A DNA stretch of 64,000 nt from Caproiciproducens sp. NJN-50 (GCF_004103755.1 NZ_CP035283.1:868001-932000); one strand, 5' to 3'. Counted from the stretch's first letter, positions 25,224-34,234 are shown. A program made the numbers and translations. Notes: a model not told the origin generated them from the sequence alone.

Positions 25224-25252
25224 TTGACATTTCTTTTGGGGGATGGTATTAT
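25224..25252 (+). promoter_or_regulatory. Promoter of tRNA-fMet
   Basis: TTGACA (25224-25229) and TATTAT (25247-25252) are separated by 17 bp, about 50 bp upstream of the mature tRNA. The rest of the 287-bp gap is AT-rich without further visible features. Confidence 0.85.
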
Positions 25253-25302
25253 ATTTAGGCACTCTAAATGAGGCGTGTATGTTAGCTTTAAAAGGTAAAT
25301 AT

Positions 25303-26916
<1,614 letters not shown>

Positions 26917-27210
26917 AATATATACCTTCTATCCGCTGCCCGCTTTGCGTTTACCACGCAGGGCGGGATTTTTTATTCTTCATGGTTTATCTTGACAGAG
27001 GTAAGCCAAAGAGTATAAAGGTACTTTTCATCAAACCATTGCTTATACTTTAGGCTTACTTTTTACTATATCGCAAGAGTCGTTTTCAGAAAGGCTTAAA
27101 AGATCATCAGATATAGCCATATCATCTTGAATGGGGCGACATTCAGGGACGCACAAAAGCCTATCCACTGCCTTCTTAACTTGTTCAGGCTGCGATTTAT
27201 AGGCGGATAA

Positions 27211-27513
27211 TACGGACTTGTCCCTTCTTCTGGGGCCTCGGCCAGCGAACCGCTGACCACTGTTTCTAAGCCGACGTCCGCACCGCTGAAACCGACGCCG
27301 CCCGCAAGCTCGGCGTTGACGGATAAAAGCAAAAAGCCAACCTATTCCAGCAAGCCGACCGTCTCAAAAAGCAGCGCTTCAAGATCCGGAGGAAAGGCTG
27401 GAGAGATCTACGTTCCCGGTTTTGGATGGCAGAAGCCGACAGGCGGACAAGGAACAACCGTAGGAAATCCTGGGGATCAATTAACTGGAGATAAAGTCGG
27501 CACTATGGATTGA
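27211..27513 (+). pseudogene. DUF6550-like protein, 3' fragment
   Basis: A frame open from just after a stop at 27208 to 27513 encodes Pro/Ser/Thr-rich linker sequence (KPTSAPLKPTPPASSAL, KPTYSSKPTVSKSSAS) ending in GGKAGEIYVPGFGWQKPTG...GNPGDQLTGDKVGTMD. This ending resembles the C terminus of DUF6550 proteins found in clostridial conjugative elements (from memory). The expected N-terminal signal or membrane segment and start codon are missing, so the 5' part has been lost. The 294 bp between it and the recombinase show no other feature. Confidence 0.6.
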
Positions 27514-27540
27514 TTTGATTGAGATAACAGAATATTTATA

Positions 27541-27574
27541 ACACAGTTTGCTTTTTGGCAAACTGTGTTTTTTT
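27541..27574 (+). terminator. Terminator after the DUF6550-like fragment
   Basis: ACACAGTTTGC (27541-27551) and GCAAACTGTGT (27558-27568) form an 11-bp stem followed by seven T residues. It lies 18 bp upstream of the next ATG, so the next gene needs read-through or a promoter I cannot see. Confidence 0.85.
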
Positions 27575-27591
27575 GTGTCAGGAGGACAGAT

Positions 27592-29346
27592 ATGAAACGA
27601 TTTCTTGCAATCACTCTTTTTGTTTTCATACTTGCATTTAGCGCGAATATTACCGCTTATGCCGGCGACGGCGAAGGAAACATGAGCGGCGGCGGGGGCG
27701 GAATGGGCGGCGGAACCGCCGAGAATGTTTGGCACAATGGCGATGATGGCGTCCGCGTTACGGTGATCCGGACCAGCGACAATAAGCCGGTAACGACACC
27801 GATTGATTTGACAAACAAAAAGGAAAATGATATCGTTGCACATTTTGGTAAAGTATGTAAACTGCAATATAAGAACGGGGCTTCCCTGACCTCTTCGCAG
27901 TCTAAATACACGTATAAAAATCCAGCACAGTCCCTCCCAACGATCATTACAGGCAACAGCAGCAACAATATTGCAGCGATTAAAAGCTATTTCACTGACA
28001 AGTTGATTGTCCAATATATTGCAACATTGACGGGGATTGCTTACGACAAGCTGACTGACGGCACCTACAAGCTCCTTTTGGAACCTCTCGCCTATTTCAC
28101 GTTTGAGGGCTTCAAAATGGCCATGACAGCCACGGAAGCCGCAAAGTACGACCAAATGTTGAGCGGAGGACTTCGGAGCAAGATGGTTTCCCTCTCGCAT
28201 CAAAATCTGCCGCTTTCCATGTTCCTGCAAACGGCGGATATGGGATATCCTGCTTTCCCCGGCAAGGGTGAATCAACTAGCAAGCCGCAGTCTGACACCA
28301 CCATCATTAATAAGCTGGGCCTCGGCATCGTCAAATTTAAGGATGACGGCGGCTCTGAACCAACGCCCCCGTCCAGTTCCACGGCAACCTACCGAGCCAA
28401 CACGGACGTGATTACCGCCGTTACGCTCAGCACGGACGATGAAATTGATCCGGATCATACGGCTAAGGTTACATTCCATATCAGCGGCGGCAGTTTTACC
28501 ATGTCCAGCATTGTCATTCCGGAGGGAGAAAGTCAACTGGTGTGGTGCAAGTGGAAAACGCCGTCCACACCGCAGACGATCAACATTTCCGTGTCGGCCT
28601 CGAAAGGTTCTCTCGACGTTAACAGCATTAAGGCCAACATTGTCTCTGTTGACGGCCACGAGCCGCCCGATCCGACCGCCAGTGACCGCAACGACAGCTT
28701 TACCACACCGACCGTTCCTTCCCCCACGGTTACGACGTCCAACAGCTGGGGCGTGTGGTCCGGTTACTGGGTTCCCAATTGGGTATGGCATGAAGATTGG
28801 CATTGGGTATCCGATTCCAGTTCACCGACCGGAGGCCACTGGAAAGACAAGGGCAAATGGGTGGATGAGGGTTCCTGGCATTATGACTTTACGTCTTATC
28901 ACGCAAAGCTCTCGGCCAACATGTCGCTGATGCCCAGCTCACACGATTGGAGCGCCAAAGGGAAAGAAATGAAATCCGGGTATGGAATAACCGTCAGCGT
29001 CAACGGTGTCAACGGTTCCAACGCGCCCCTGTCCCATGTCACCGCGCCGCAAACCGGCCTGACCTACTTCCCAGAATTTGATTATAAGACGTACTGGCGC
29101 CATCTGGACTGCACAGCTTCCGGTACATCGGCGGCATTGGAATTTGCTAAAAATAAATACTCGACCTATGAAGATCGGGTACAGTTTACACCGCTCTGGT
29201 TCCCTGATGGGACGTACACCGTATACACGTATCTGGAAGACGCATGGACCCCGGCAGGAATGCTTTCCGAGAACCTCACGGACTATGTAAAGATCAAAGG
29301 AAACGTTTATCAGGACTGGCATATTGGTCCGCAGATGGTGGATTGA
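27592..29346 (+). CDS. Large secreted Trp-rich protein of a conjugative-element cargo region
   Basis: A 584-aa protein from ATG 27592, preceded by AGGAGGACAGAT. Residues 1-23 are a signal peptide (MKRFLAITLFVFILAFSANI). A Gly-rich stretch (NMSGGGGGMGGGTAENVWH) follows, then a globular region to about 270, an Ig-like part (HTAKVTFHISGGSFTMSSI) and an extremely Trp-rich segment near residues 390-430 (WGVWSGYWVPNWVWHEDWHW). There is no membrane anchor at the C terminus. I recognise the general type as a secreted protein carried by clostridial integrative elements next to DUF6550 genes, but no function is known to me. It is followed 20 bp later by the XRE-sigma gene. Confidence 0.7.
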   Translation: MKRFLAITLFVFILAFSANITAYAGDGEGNMSGGGGGMGGGTAENVWHNGDDGVRVTVIRTSDNKPVTTPIDLTNKKENDIVAHFGKVCKLQYKNGASLTSSQSKYTYKNPAQSLPTIITGNSSNNIAAIKSYFTDKLIVQYIATLTGIAYDKLTDGTYKLLLEPLAYFTFEGFKMAMTATEAAKYDQMLSGGLRSKMVSLSHQNLPLSMFLQTADMGYPAFPGKGESTSKPQSDTTIINKLGLGIVKFKDDGGSEPTPPSSSTATYRANTDVITAVTLSTDDEIDPDHTAKVTFHISGGSFTMSSIVIPEGESQLVWCKWKTPSTPQTINISVSASKGSLDVNSIKANIVSVDGHEPPDPTASDRNDSFTTPTVPSPTVTTSNSWGVWSGYWVPNWVWHEDWHWVSDSSSPTGGHWKDKGKWVDEGSWHYDFTSYHAKLSANMSLMPSSHDWSAKGKEMKSGYGITVSVNGVNGSNAPLSHVTAPQTGLTYFPEFDYKTYWRHLDCTASGTSAALEFAKNKYSTYEDRVQFTPLWFPDGTYTVYTYLEDAWTPAGMLSENLTDYVKIKGNVYQDWHIGPQMVD

Positions 29347-29366
29347 ACAGGAAGGAGAGAAAAATA

Positions 29367-30209
29367 ATGGTAGAGAAAACGGGCGATTTGATGACTTTCG
29401 GGGAACGCGTAGTTTATGCCAGAAATAAAAAAGGACTAAACCAGAAACAGCTTGCGAAATTAATCGGTGTGAGAAGTACCAGATTATGCAGTTGGGAAAA
29501 GGGAAGACGAGACCCTACTGCATCCATGATTCAGAAGATAGCAAAAGCTTTGGAAGTATCGGAAGACTGGTTAATGGGGAATGACGATCATTTCAGCATG
29601 AAAAATTTAGCTGAAAGTCCGCAATACGGTAGTCTTACCAATGAACAGCAGCAACTCGTAATTGAAAATGAAAAGGTAATTGGCGCTGCGTTCAAATTTG
29701 TTGCTCACACATTTTATACATATAAATCACATCTGAAATACGATGACATCTATGGCGATGCCGCGATTGGCCTGTGCAGGGCTGCAAAAATTTACGGTGC
29801 AAACGGTGACCACTCATCCTCGTTTTTTTCGTTTGCTTTTAATTTCGTCGAGAGTGCCATATTAAATTCTTGCAGAAAGGCAACGGCAGATTCAAACCGT
29901 ACCATAAGCTTAAATAAAATAGTTTGTGGAGATGAGGACGGGAATGATGCGGAACTTGGCTCACGAATCCCGGCACCTGATGAATGGGATCCACTCGAAT
30001 ATAAAGTCTTAGTTGAATCCGTTTGTCAAAAAGTTGAACCCGTTTTATCAACTAAGGAAAAGGAGTCATTTAGACTTTGGTTACATGGAATGAGCAGTGA
30101 TGAAATTGCAAAAACAATAGGAGTTTCAACATTTGCAGTAAGGGATAGGACGGCAAAAGCAAGAAGAAAATGCAGAGCTTGTTTTGATCCCGAAGAAATG
30201 TTCGCGTAG
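29367..30209 (+). CDS. XRE helix-turn-helix fused to a sigma-70-like domain
   Basis: A 280-aa protein from ATG 29367, with AGGAGAG upstream. Residues 9-68 are a Cro/CI-type HTH (FGERVVYARNKKGLNQKQLAKLIGV...WEKGRRDPTASMIQKIAKALEV). Residues 100-190 resemble sigma region 2 (VIGAAFKFVAHTFY...YDDIYGDAAIGLCRAAKIY...FFSFAFNFVESAIL). Residues 225-270 resemble region 4 (LSTKEKESFRLWLHGMSSDEIAKTIGVSTFAVRDRTAKARRK). The combination suggests a mobile-element regulator that can itself act with RNA polymerase. A 52-aa gene follows 14 bp later, probably in the same operon. Base composition is more AT-rich than in the chromosome on either side. Confidence 0.85.
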   Translation: MVEKTGDLMTFGERVVYARNKKGLNQKQLAKLIGVRSTRLCSWEKGRRDPTASMIQKIAKALEVSEDWLMGNDDHFSMKNLAESPQYGSLTNEQQQLVIENEKVIGAAFKFVAHTFYTYKSHLKYDDIYGDAAIGLCRAAKIYGANGDHSSSFFSFAFNFVESAILNSCRKATADSNRTISLNKIVCGDEDGNDAELGSRIPAPDEWDPLEYKVLVESVCQKVEPVLSTKEKESFRLWLHGMSSDEIAKTIGVSTFAVRDRTAKARRKCRACFDPEEMFA

Positions 30210-30223
30210 GAGATGATCACTTG

Positions 30224-30382
30224 ATGATTTTTGAAGATGAACCGGAGCTTACAATGATCTTCGCCCTCATGACCAAACAGGAGAAAGTCGAATTTCTTGA
30301 GAAAGCAATACGCGACACAATGAATCCTGATTCAGAAAAAATGTTTCAGTATCTCCTAAGGGAGGTGAAAAAGAACGGGTGA
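30224..30382 (+). CDS. Small acidic hypothetical protein
   Basis: 52 residues starting MIFEDEPELTMIFALMTKQEK, 14 bp after the XRE-sigma stop, with TAGGAGATG about ten bases upstream. It is highly charged and probably helical. No family is recognised. Its position directly behind the XRE-sigma gene suggests a shared transcript and perhaps a modulatory role. Confidence 0.5.
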   Translation: MIFEDEPELTMIFALMTKQEKVEFLEKAIRDTMNPDSEKMFQYLLREVKKNG

Positions 30383-30451
30383 CAGGGACCGTGTTGTTTT
30401 TTCTCTGCTTTACGCGCTTCCAGCCAGGATTAAAACACGAGGTGAAATGAT

Positions 30452-30619
30452 ATGAAAATAATCGTCGTGAAACTGGAATTCAATCCGGAAAAGTATGCAG
30501 TCGTGCAGCAGATCATGAAGCCCCCGCGGTGTCAGAAAAGGGAAACGGGTGATGTTCCAGATGCGGAGGACAGCATGATCCTGAACCGATTCCAAGGCGT
30601 TGGGAGCGCCTTTATTTAG
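30452..30619 (+). CDS. Small hypothetical protein
   Basis: 55 residues starting MKIIVVKLEFNPEKYAVVQQIM, with GAGGTGAAATGAT before the ATG. No recognisable domain. It contains two cysteine- or proline-containing turns (KPPRCQKRE). It is weakly supported: the ribosome binding site is reasonable, but length and composition cannot prove coding. Confidence 0.35.
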   Translation: MKIIVVKLEFNPEKYAVVQQIMKPPRCQKRETGDVPDAEDSMILNRFQGVGSAFI

Positions 30620-30687
30620 ATAAAGCAGCGTTCTAATTCAGAATCATAATCCGTTCAAAATGCCCGGTTTTCTTTTTGCAGGATAAA

Positions 30688-30744
30688 GGAGTACACGCAC
30701 GAGGCGTGTACTCCGGTCCACAAAGCCCCGCAGTGCGGGGCTTT
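30688..30744 (+). terminator. Two adjacent perfect hairpins
   Basis: GGAGTACACGC/GCGTGTACTCC (30688-30698 and 30704-30714) is followed by AAAGCCCCGC-AGT-GCGGGGCTTT (30722-30744). The second has the shape of an intrinsic terminator, though without a long T tail. They separate the small genes from the operator region of the 153-aa gene. Confidence 0.65.
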
Positions 30745-30758
30745 ACCCTAATAATATC

Positions 30759-30862
30759 GTACATGCAAATTTTGACCTTTGCATGTACTTCTTCAATCAA
30801 AATGAACCAATATCTCAAAATAACCCCGTTGTGATCGTAAAATACAGTACATGCATATGTAC
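30759..30862 (+). promoter_or_regulatory. Repeated GTACATGCA operators upstream of the ribbon-helix-helix gene
   Basis: GTACATGCAAA (30759-30769) and TTTGCATGTAC (30778-30788) form a perfect 11-bp inverted repeat with an 8-bp spacer. A second palindrome, GTACATGCATATGTAC, lies at 30847-30862, 35 bp before the GTG of the next gene. The shared half-site GTACATGCA occurs three to four times in about 100 bp, as expected for cooperative binding by a small DNA-binding protein, plausibly the downstream gene product. Confidence 0.7.
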
Positions 30863-30896
30863 AGGTACGCTAATTTAATGAAAAGGATGATGTTCC

Positions 30897-31358
30897 GTGA
30901 AAAAGTCAGCCAACAAGACACTTCTCAAGGATAAGACGGTCAGCGAAAATGAAAAATTAAAACTCTCTCTTTACATAGAGAAAGAAGCAATAATCAAAGC
31001 CGACACTCTGATAGAACTGACGAACAGCATTTCCCGCAACGACGTCATAGAAAAAGCCGTTGATTTTTATTTCGGCCATATCACGTCGCAGCTCAGTCAG
31101 GATTATCTTTGCTCTGTGTTCGGCCAGAAGATGGAAGGGCTTGTCGGCGGTTTGGGAACGCGAGTTGCGCGCGGCAACTTCCGGTATGCCGTCGAGATGG
31201 ATATTTTATCAAAAATGGTTGCGTCAGTTCTTCATCTCACCGGCGATCAATACAGTAAGCTCCGCAAGAAATCCATCGACGAAGTAAAGCGCACGAATGG
31301 AACCGTCGATATTATGAGATCCATGAGTGAAAATGAATTAGACAGCACTCCAGAATAA
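30897..31358 (+). CDS. Ribbon-helix-helix-like DNA-binding protein
   Basis: A 153-aa protein starting at a GTG behind AAAAGGATGATG. The segment EKLKLSLYIEKEAIIKADTLIELTNSISRNDVIEKAVDFYFGHI (residues 20-62) fits an RHH/CopG-like beta-strand plus two helices with the SRNDVIEKAV turn. The rest is helical (YLCSVFGQKMEGLVGGLGTRVARGNFRYAVEMDILSKM). Similar proteins sit near transfer genes of clostridial elements and are thought to control copy or transfer. The repeated palindromes upstream fit autoregulation. The exact function is not established. Confidence 0.7.
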   Translation: MKKSANKTLLKDKTVSENEKLKLSLYIEKEAIIKADTLIELTNSISRNDVIEKAVDFYFGHITSQLSQDYLCSVFGQKMEGLVGGLGTRVARGNFRYAVEMDILSKMVASVLHLTGDQYSKLRKKSIDEVKRTNGTVDIMRSMSENELDSTPE

Positions 31359-31376
31359 TATTCAGCAACTATTAAT

Positions 31377-31402
31377 CAAATTCGCAAACGCTTGCGAATT
31401 TG
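31377..31402. repeat. Perfect 11-bp inverted repeat
   Basis: CAAATTCGCAA (31377-31387) and TTGCGAATTTG (31392-31402) around a 4-base centre, shortly after the 153-aa gene. There is no T tract. It could be a protein binding or recombination site, or a transcript-stabilising hairpin. Confidence 0.5.
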
Positions 31403-31521
31403 AAATCTGAGGTTTGCCCATAGATGTCTACAAAACCCGTAACGTCAAATTTATGGACAACCAGTGAAGTTACACTCCAACAGATAAAATGCCGCAGACG
31501 GAAGCGCAGACATAATAAAAT

Positions 31522-31556
31522 GCCCCATGCAAACATGAAAACGGCTTGCATGGGGT
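31522..31556 (+). terminator. Hairpin terminator
   Basis: TGCCCCATGCAA and TTGCATGGGGTA pair around a 13-base loop, and TATCTTTATTTTTG follows. It lies 165 bp after the ribbon-helix-helix gene. In the 515-bp stretch from 31359 to 31873, the only features I see are this hairpin, the repeat at 31377, a promoter-like TTGCAT/TATAAT pair (31647-31674), the tRNA-like sequence and the terminator at 31815. Confidence 0.7.
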
Positions 31557-31703
31557 ATCTTTATTTTTGAGCCTTTGCTCCAAAATATCCGTAACAGCAA
31601 AACATCACCTTGAACTCAATTATTTTGAGAAATGCAAAAAATTATATTGCATTTATTGTTAAAACGTTTATAATAAAAATATCCATTAGGGATATTTCTC
31701 AAT

Positions 31704-31776
31704 GGGGTATTAGCTCAGTTGGTAGAGCAGCCGCCTTATAAGCGGAAAGTCGCGGGTTCGAATCCCGCATGCTAAA
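31704..31776 (+). tRNA. tRNA-Ile(UAU)-like sequence with a damaged acceptor stem (likely pseudogene or att scar)
   Basis: The D arm (TAGCTCAGTTGGTAGAGC), anticodon arm (CCGC-CTTATAA-GCGG, anticodon TAT) and T arm (GCGGG-TTCGAAT-CCCGC) are intact. The acceptor halves GGGGTAT and ATGCTAA pair at only five positions, including two G-T, and no CCA is encoded. A TTGCAT-16-TATAAT promoter precedes it. The abrupt loss of pairing just after the T arm suggests that an insertion replaced the true 3' end. It sits at the downstream end of the retron, which may mark the insertion junction. Confidence 0.6.
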
Positions 31777-31814
31777 ATCTAGAAAGTATTATAATACTTT
31801 CTAAAAATAGTAGT

Positions 31815-31849
31815 AAAAAGCAGCGTTACATAAATTAACGCTGCTTTTT
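31815..31849. terminator. Bidirectional terminator between the tRNA-like sequence and the retron
   Basis: AAAAAGCAGCGTTA (31815-31828) and TAACGCTGCTTTTT (31836-31849) make a perfect 14-bp stem with A/T flanks on both sides. It ends the retron reverse-transcriptase transcript (minus strand, stop at 31874) and could also end the tRNA-like transcript. Confidence 0.85.
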
Positions 31850-31873
31850 GTTTTCGGAAATATCACCTAAATT

Positions 31874-33565
31874 TTAATCCTGAGGTGCTTCTTCCGACTT
31901 TACTATCATACTTAAAGTATTCAATAGCTCTTCAAATCTGCTAAAATCAATTTTTTCATAATTAGCAGCAATATATGTCGAAAAGATCTCTTTGCCATAA
32001 TATTTCTTTTTATCATAGTTATCTTTCCTGGTAAAAGTTCTCCCGTCCACTTTGTGCTTCAGCACTTCATCAGGAAATAAGTCTTCAATTTCGCATTCTA
32101 GCTTATCCGAGACTAAAGGAGTAGTCGCTAGAAATAGTTTGCTCTCCGGAATGAGTCTTATATGTAAATTCTGCTCAAGCTGTTTCTTATCTTCATCATT
32201 TATCTTATTCTCGCAAAGAAACTTCTTGAGCGGTCGCGAACTTTCTGTTTCATTGTCAAATAGCAGTATAACTGGTTTTCGTGGACTACATTTGCAAAGC
32301 TTTCGAAAACGCGTCAAATAATCAGGCGCATCATTTTTCGACGTGAAAAAGTGATACAGATTCTTCATTGTGTCTGCTCCATCCAAACCAATACCGAAAA
32401 AGTATCTCCACCTTTCGGATCTTTTAAAGAATGATATTTTGAATACATATTTTCCTTTAGAATCTTTTTCAATTAAGTTTGGATATTTGGCATGAAGATT
32501 CTTTAATGCAGACTTCAGATAGCAAATATCAGTTTTCCCCTCTGTTACAATAAGTGGTCGATCGTTTGCAAAGAAATATTTATAATAAAGAAAAGCCTGA
32601 TACTCTTTTTCTCTCCCATTTAAAGTATGAGGGTTGTGTGTCCCTCCATCGAGCTTGTTATTATAATGAACTAACTGATCAATAAATGAAAATCTTCCCT
32701 CAAGTTGTTGCATTGTGGCTGATTGCTTGTTTATTTCAAATTCTCCTTGCGTATAGAGCCGATGTGCCATGGCCTTGGTTTCCTTATAGTAGTTCCTATC
32801 AACGCTTATTTTTTTGTTTACAATTAGGCCTGTTACTTCTTGCTTAGAATCTCTGAATATCAATCTTGTTTTCTTATGGTTAATGGTAAAACCTGCTTTT
32901 CTTATCTCCAAGGCTACCTCGGTAAGGAATTTTTCATGATTGTCCATAAAAAAGCGATTATTGGTTGAAAACGTTAAATCATCTGCGTATCGAGTATAGT
33001 CTAGCTTGTATTTTTTGGCAATCTTTAAAAGCCGAGTATCGAGAATTTGACAAATAAGATTTGTAATTATTGGAGAACTTGGGGCTCCCTGCGGCAGAAC
33101 CCCCTTATAACATGCTATCTGCGCAATGGCAACCGCTGCTTTGTGTGGTAACATAAAATTGTAGTTTTTTTCAAAGAATCCTTGTACTCGCCCAAAATGA
33201 AACGTATTGAAAAAGTTCTCTAAATCAAGATTTAAAATAAATCGTTTGTTTCTATGTATTCTTGCATTTGTTATGATACTTTTACCTTTTTCAAACGCAT
33301 GCGATATGTTTGGGTGGATTTTTCTATCCGCCCAAATACTTTTTTGATATTCCCATAACGCTTCTGCTAACTTGCTTTGAATACTTTTCAGACTACCGGA
33401 AGGAGCACATATTTCTCTTGTGCCTCCGCTCTTTTTCGGTATTTCAAATGTTTTATAATCATTCTCTGGTTTTTCAATATATAACAAATGAGTCAGCTTG
33501 CTTCTTGGAATTTTTAAAAAGTCTGCTAATTCATTTCTCGTTTGAATATCACAAAATTTCTCCAT
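31874..33565 (-). CDS. Retron reverse transcriptase fused to a TOPRIM-like domain
   Basis: A 563-aa protein starting MEKFCDIQTRNELADF at 33565, with ATGGAGAAT upstream. A longer frame to 33715 exists but overlaps the ncRNA. Retron hallmarks are the NAxxH motif (NARIH, residues 100-104), the polymerase block LNLDLENFF (111-119), LPQGAPSSP (157-165), catalytic YADD (193-196) and the region-Y VTG triplet (244-246). Residues about 335-520 are an added domain with IVTEGKTD (339-346) and ILLFDNE (433-439), the Glu and Asp pattern of TOPRIM nuclease folds. By analogy with known retrons it makes msDNA from the adjacent ncRNA, and the fused domain would be the toxic effector in anti-phage defence. That activity is inferred. 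The gene is very AT-rich compared with the chromosome. Confidence 0.93.
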   Translation of the reverse strand: MEKFCDIQTRNELADFLKIPRSKLTHLLYIEKPENDYKTFEIPKKSGGTREICAPSGSLKSIQSKLAEALWEYQKSIWADRKIHPNISHAFEKGKSIITNARIHRNKRFILNLDLENFFNTFHFGRVQGFFEKNYNFMLPHKAAVAIAQIACYKGVLPQGAPSSPIITNLICQILDTRLLKIAKKYKLDYTRYADDLTFSTNNRFFMDNHEKFLTEVALEIRKAGFTINHKKTRLIFRDSKQEVTGLIVNKKISVDRNYYKETKAMAHRLYTQGEFEINKQSATMQQLEGRFSFIDQLVHYNNKLDGGTHNPHTLNGREKEYQAFLYYKYFFANDRPLIVTEGKTDICYLKSALKNLHAKYPNLIEKDSKGKYVFKISFFKRSERWRYFFGIGLDGADTMKNLYHFFTSKNDAPDYLTRFRKLCKCSPRKPVILLFDNETESSRPLKKFLCENKINDEDKKQLEQNLHIRLIPESKLFLATTPLVSDKLECEIEDLFPDEVLKHKVDGRTFTRKDNYDKKKYYGKEIFSTYIAANYEKIDFSRFEELLNTLSMIVKSEEAPQD

Positions 33566-33584
33566 ACTTATTCTCCATATAAAA

Positions 33585-33731
33585 AGCGTGTGGCAACTCA
33601 TTATGCGGGATGATGCATGATGTACAGCGATACTATCAGCGTACAACATGTAGAAATAGAGTGATAAGCAAACGTGCCTACCATTTTTATCAACGCTTGC
33701 GAGACACAAGCACAAAATCTTGCCACACGCT
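33585..33731 (-). ncRNA. Retron msr-msd non-coding RNA
   Basis: On the minus strand the segment begins with AGCGTGTGGCAA and ends with its exact complement TTGCCACACGCT (plus-strand coordinates 33720-33731 and 33585-33596), the a1/a2 repeat that bounds retron ncRNAs. Next comes an msr-like hairpin GCTTG-TGTCTCG-CAAGC, then TGATAA...TTATCA, then a long msd-like hairpin around TGTAC...GTACA. Transcription from the promoter at 33738-33766 would start at or next to a1. The a2 end is 19 nt before the reverse-transcriptase ATG. The priming G and exact msDNA ends cannot be fixed by eye. Confidence 0.85.
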
Positions 33732-33737
33732 AATTAT

Positions 33738-33766
33738 ATTGTAAAACGTATTTTTACAAATTTCAA
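33738..33766 (-). promoter_or_regulatory. Promoter of the retron
   Basis: On the minus strand, TTGAAA (33766-33761), a 17-bp spacer, and TACAAT (33743-33738). Six bases later the a1 repeat begins, which is the expected position of the transcription start. Confidence 0.8.
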
Positions 33767-34186
33767 CATTAATTTCTATTAGTGATTCCAACGACCTCTG
33801 CAACCGCAGAAAGCGGCTTGTAAGCTAAATTTCAAGTTGCTTTCCTTTGTTCAATAACGGATTGACGATTAACAAGAACCGAGTCTTATTTCGCCGTTGA
33901 TCTAATGTGTGGTCATATCCCCAAAGCATACCTGCGCCATCAGGCTCATCGGAGATATTGCAAGGCCAAGCCAAGTTTCTGAAATTTTGAGTGTTGGGAT
34001 TAAACGGGAGCGGAAGCACTTCCACTTTTTTGAAGCGGACGTGTATTAGTCAACGTTGTGGGCGCAACTCCAGCCAATTTCGGATACGCGTCTGATTGTT
34101 AAACAAAAGCCCTCAGAGATCCGGGAGCTTTTTGCTCATCATTTTAGCAACACTAAAATTATCGACGGTTTACAGTGCTTGCTTAC
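33767..34186. other. Intergenic stretch without a supported gene
   Basis: About 420 bp between the retron promoter and the next promoter. A 66-codon minus-strand frame (34025-33825) has no ribosome binding site and no recognisable family. Around 34103-34133 there is an imperfect hairpin (AAAAGCCCTC...GGGAGCTTTTT) that may be a terminator remnant. Composition changes from AT-rich to mixed, suggesting leftover island DNA. Confidence 0.5.
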
Positions 34187-34223
34187 TTGACAAAATTAGA
34201 TTAATACTGTAAAATACTTTACA
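34187..34223 (+). promoter_or_regulatory. Promoter with palindromic operator for the XRE-ImmA pair
   Basis: TTGACA (34187-34192), a 17-bp spacer, TAAAAT (34210-34215). The palindrome TGTAAA-ATAC-TTTACA (34208-34223) covers the -10 box. This is where an XRE repressor would act, and the downstream operon encodes one. Confidence 0.8.
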
Positions 34224-34234
34224 ATGATTGAAAC

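Noticed and set aside
27096..27332. 78-codon minus-strand ORF next to the recombinase
   Set aside because: It overlaps the DUF6550-like frame and has no ribosome binding site. Its translation shows no domain.
30688..30744. Second retron or small RNA at the paired hairpins
   Set aside because: The stems are short and lack flanking a1/a2-type repeats or a nearby RT. They fit terminator and operator structures.
33566..33715. 50-residue N-terminal extension of the reverse transcriptase
   Set aside because: It overlaps the ncRNA and lacks a ribosome binding site, while the ATG at 33565 has one and gives the usual RT start.
33825..34025. 66-codon minus-strand ORF as a gene
   Set aside because: No ribosome binding site, no family recognised and uneven composition. 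It is treated as intergenic DNA.
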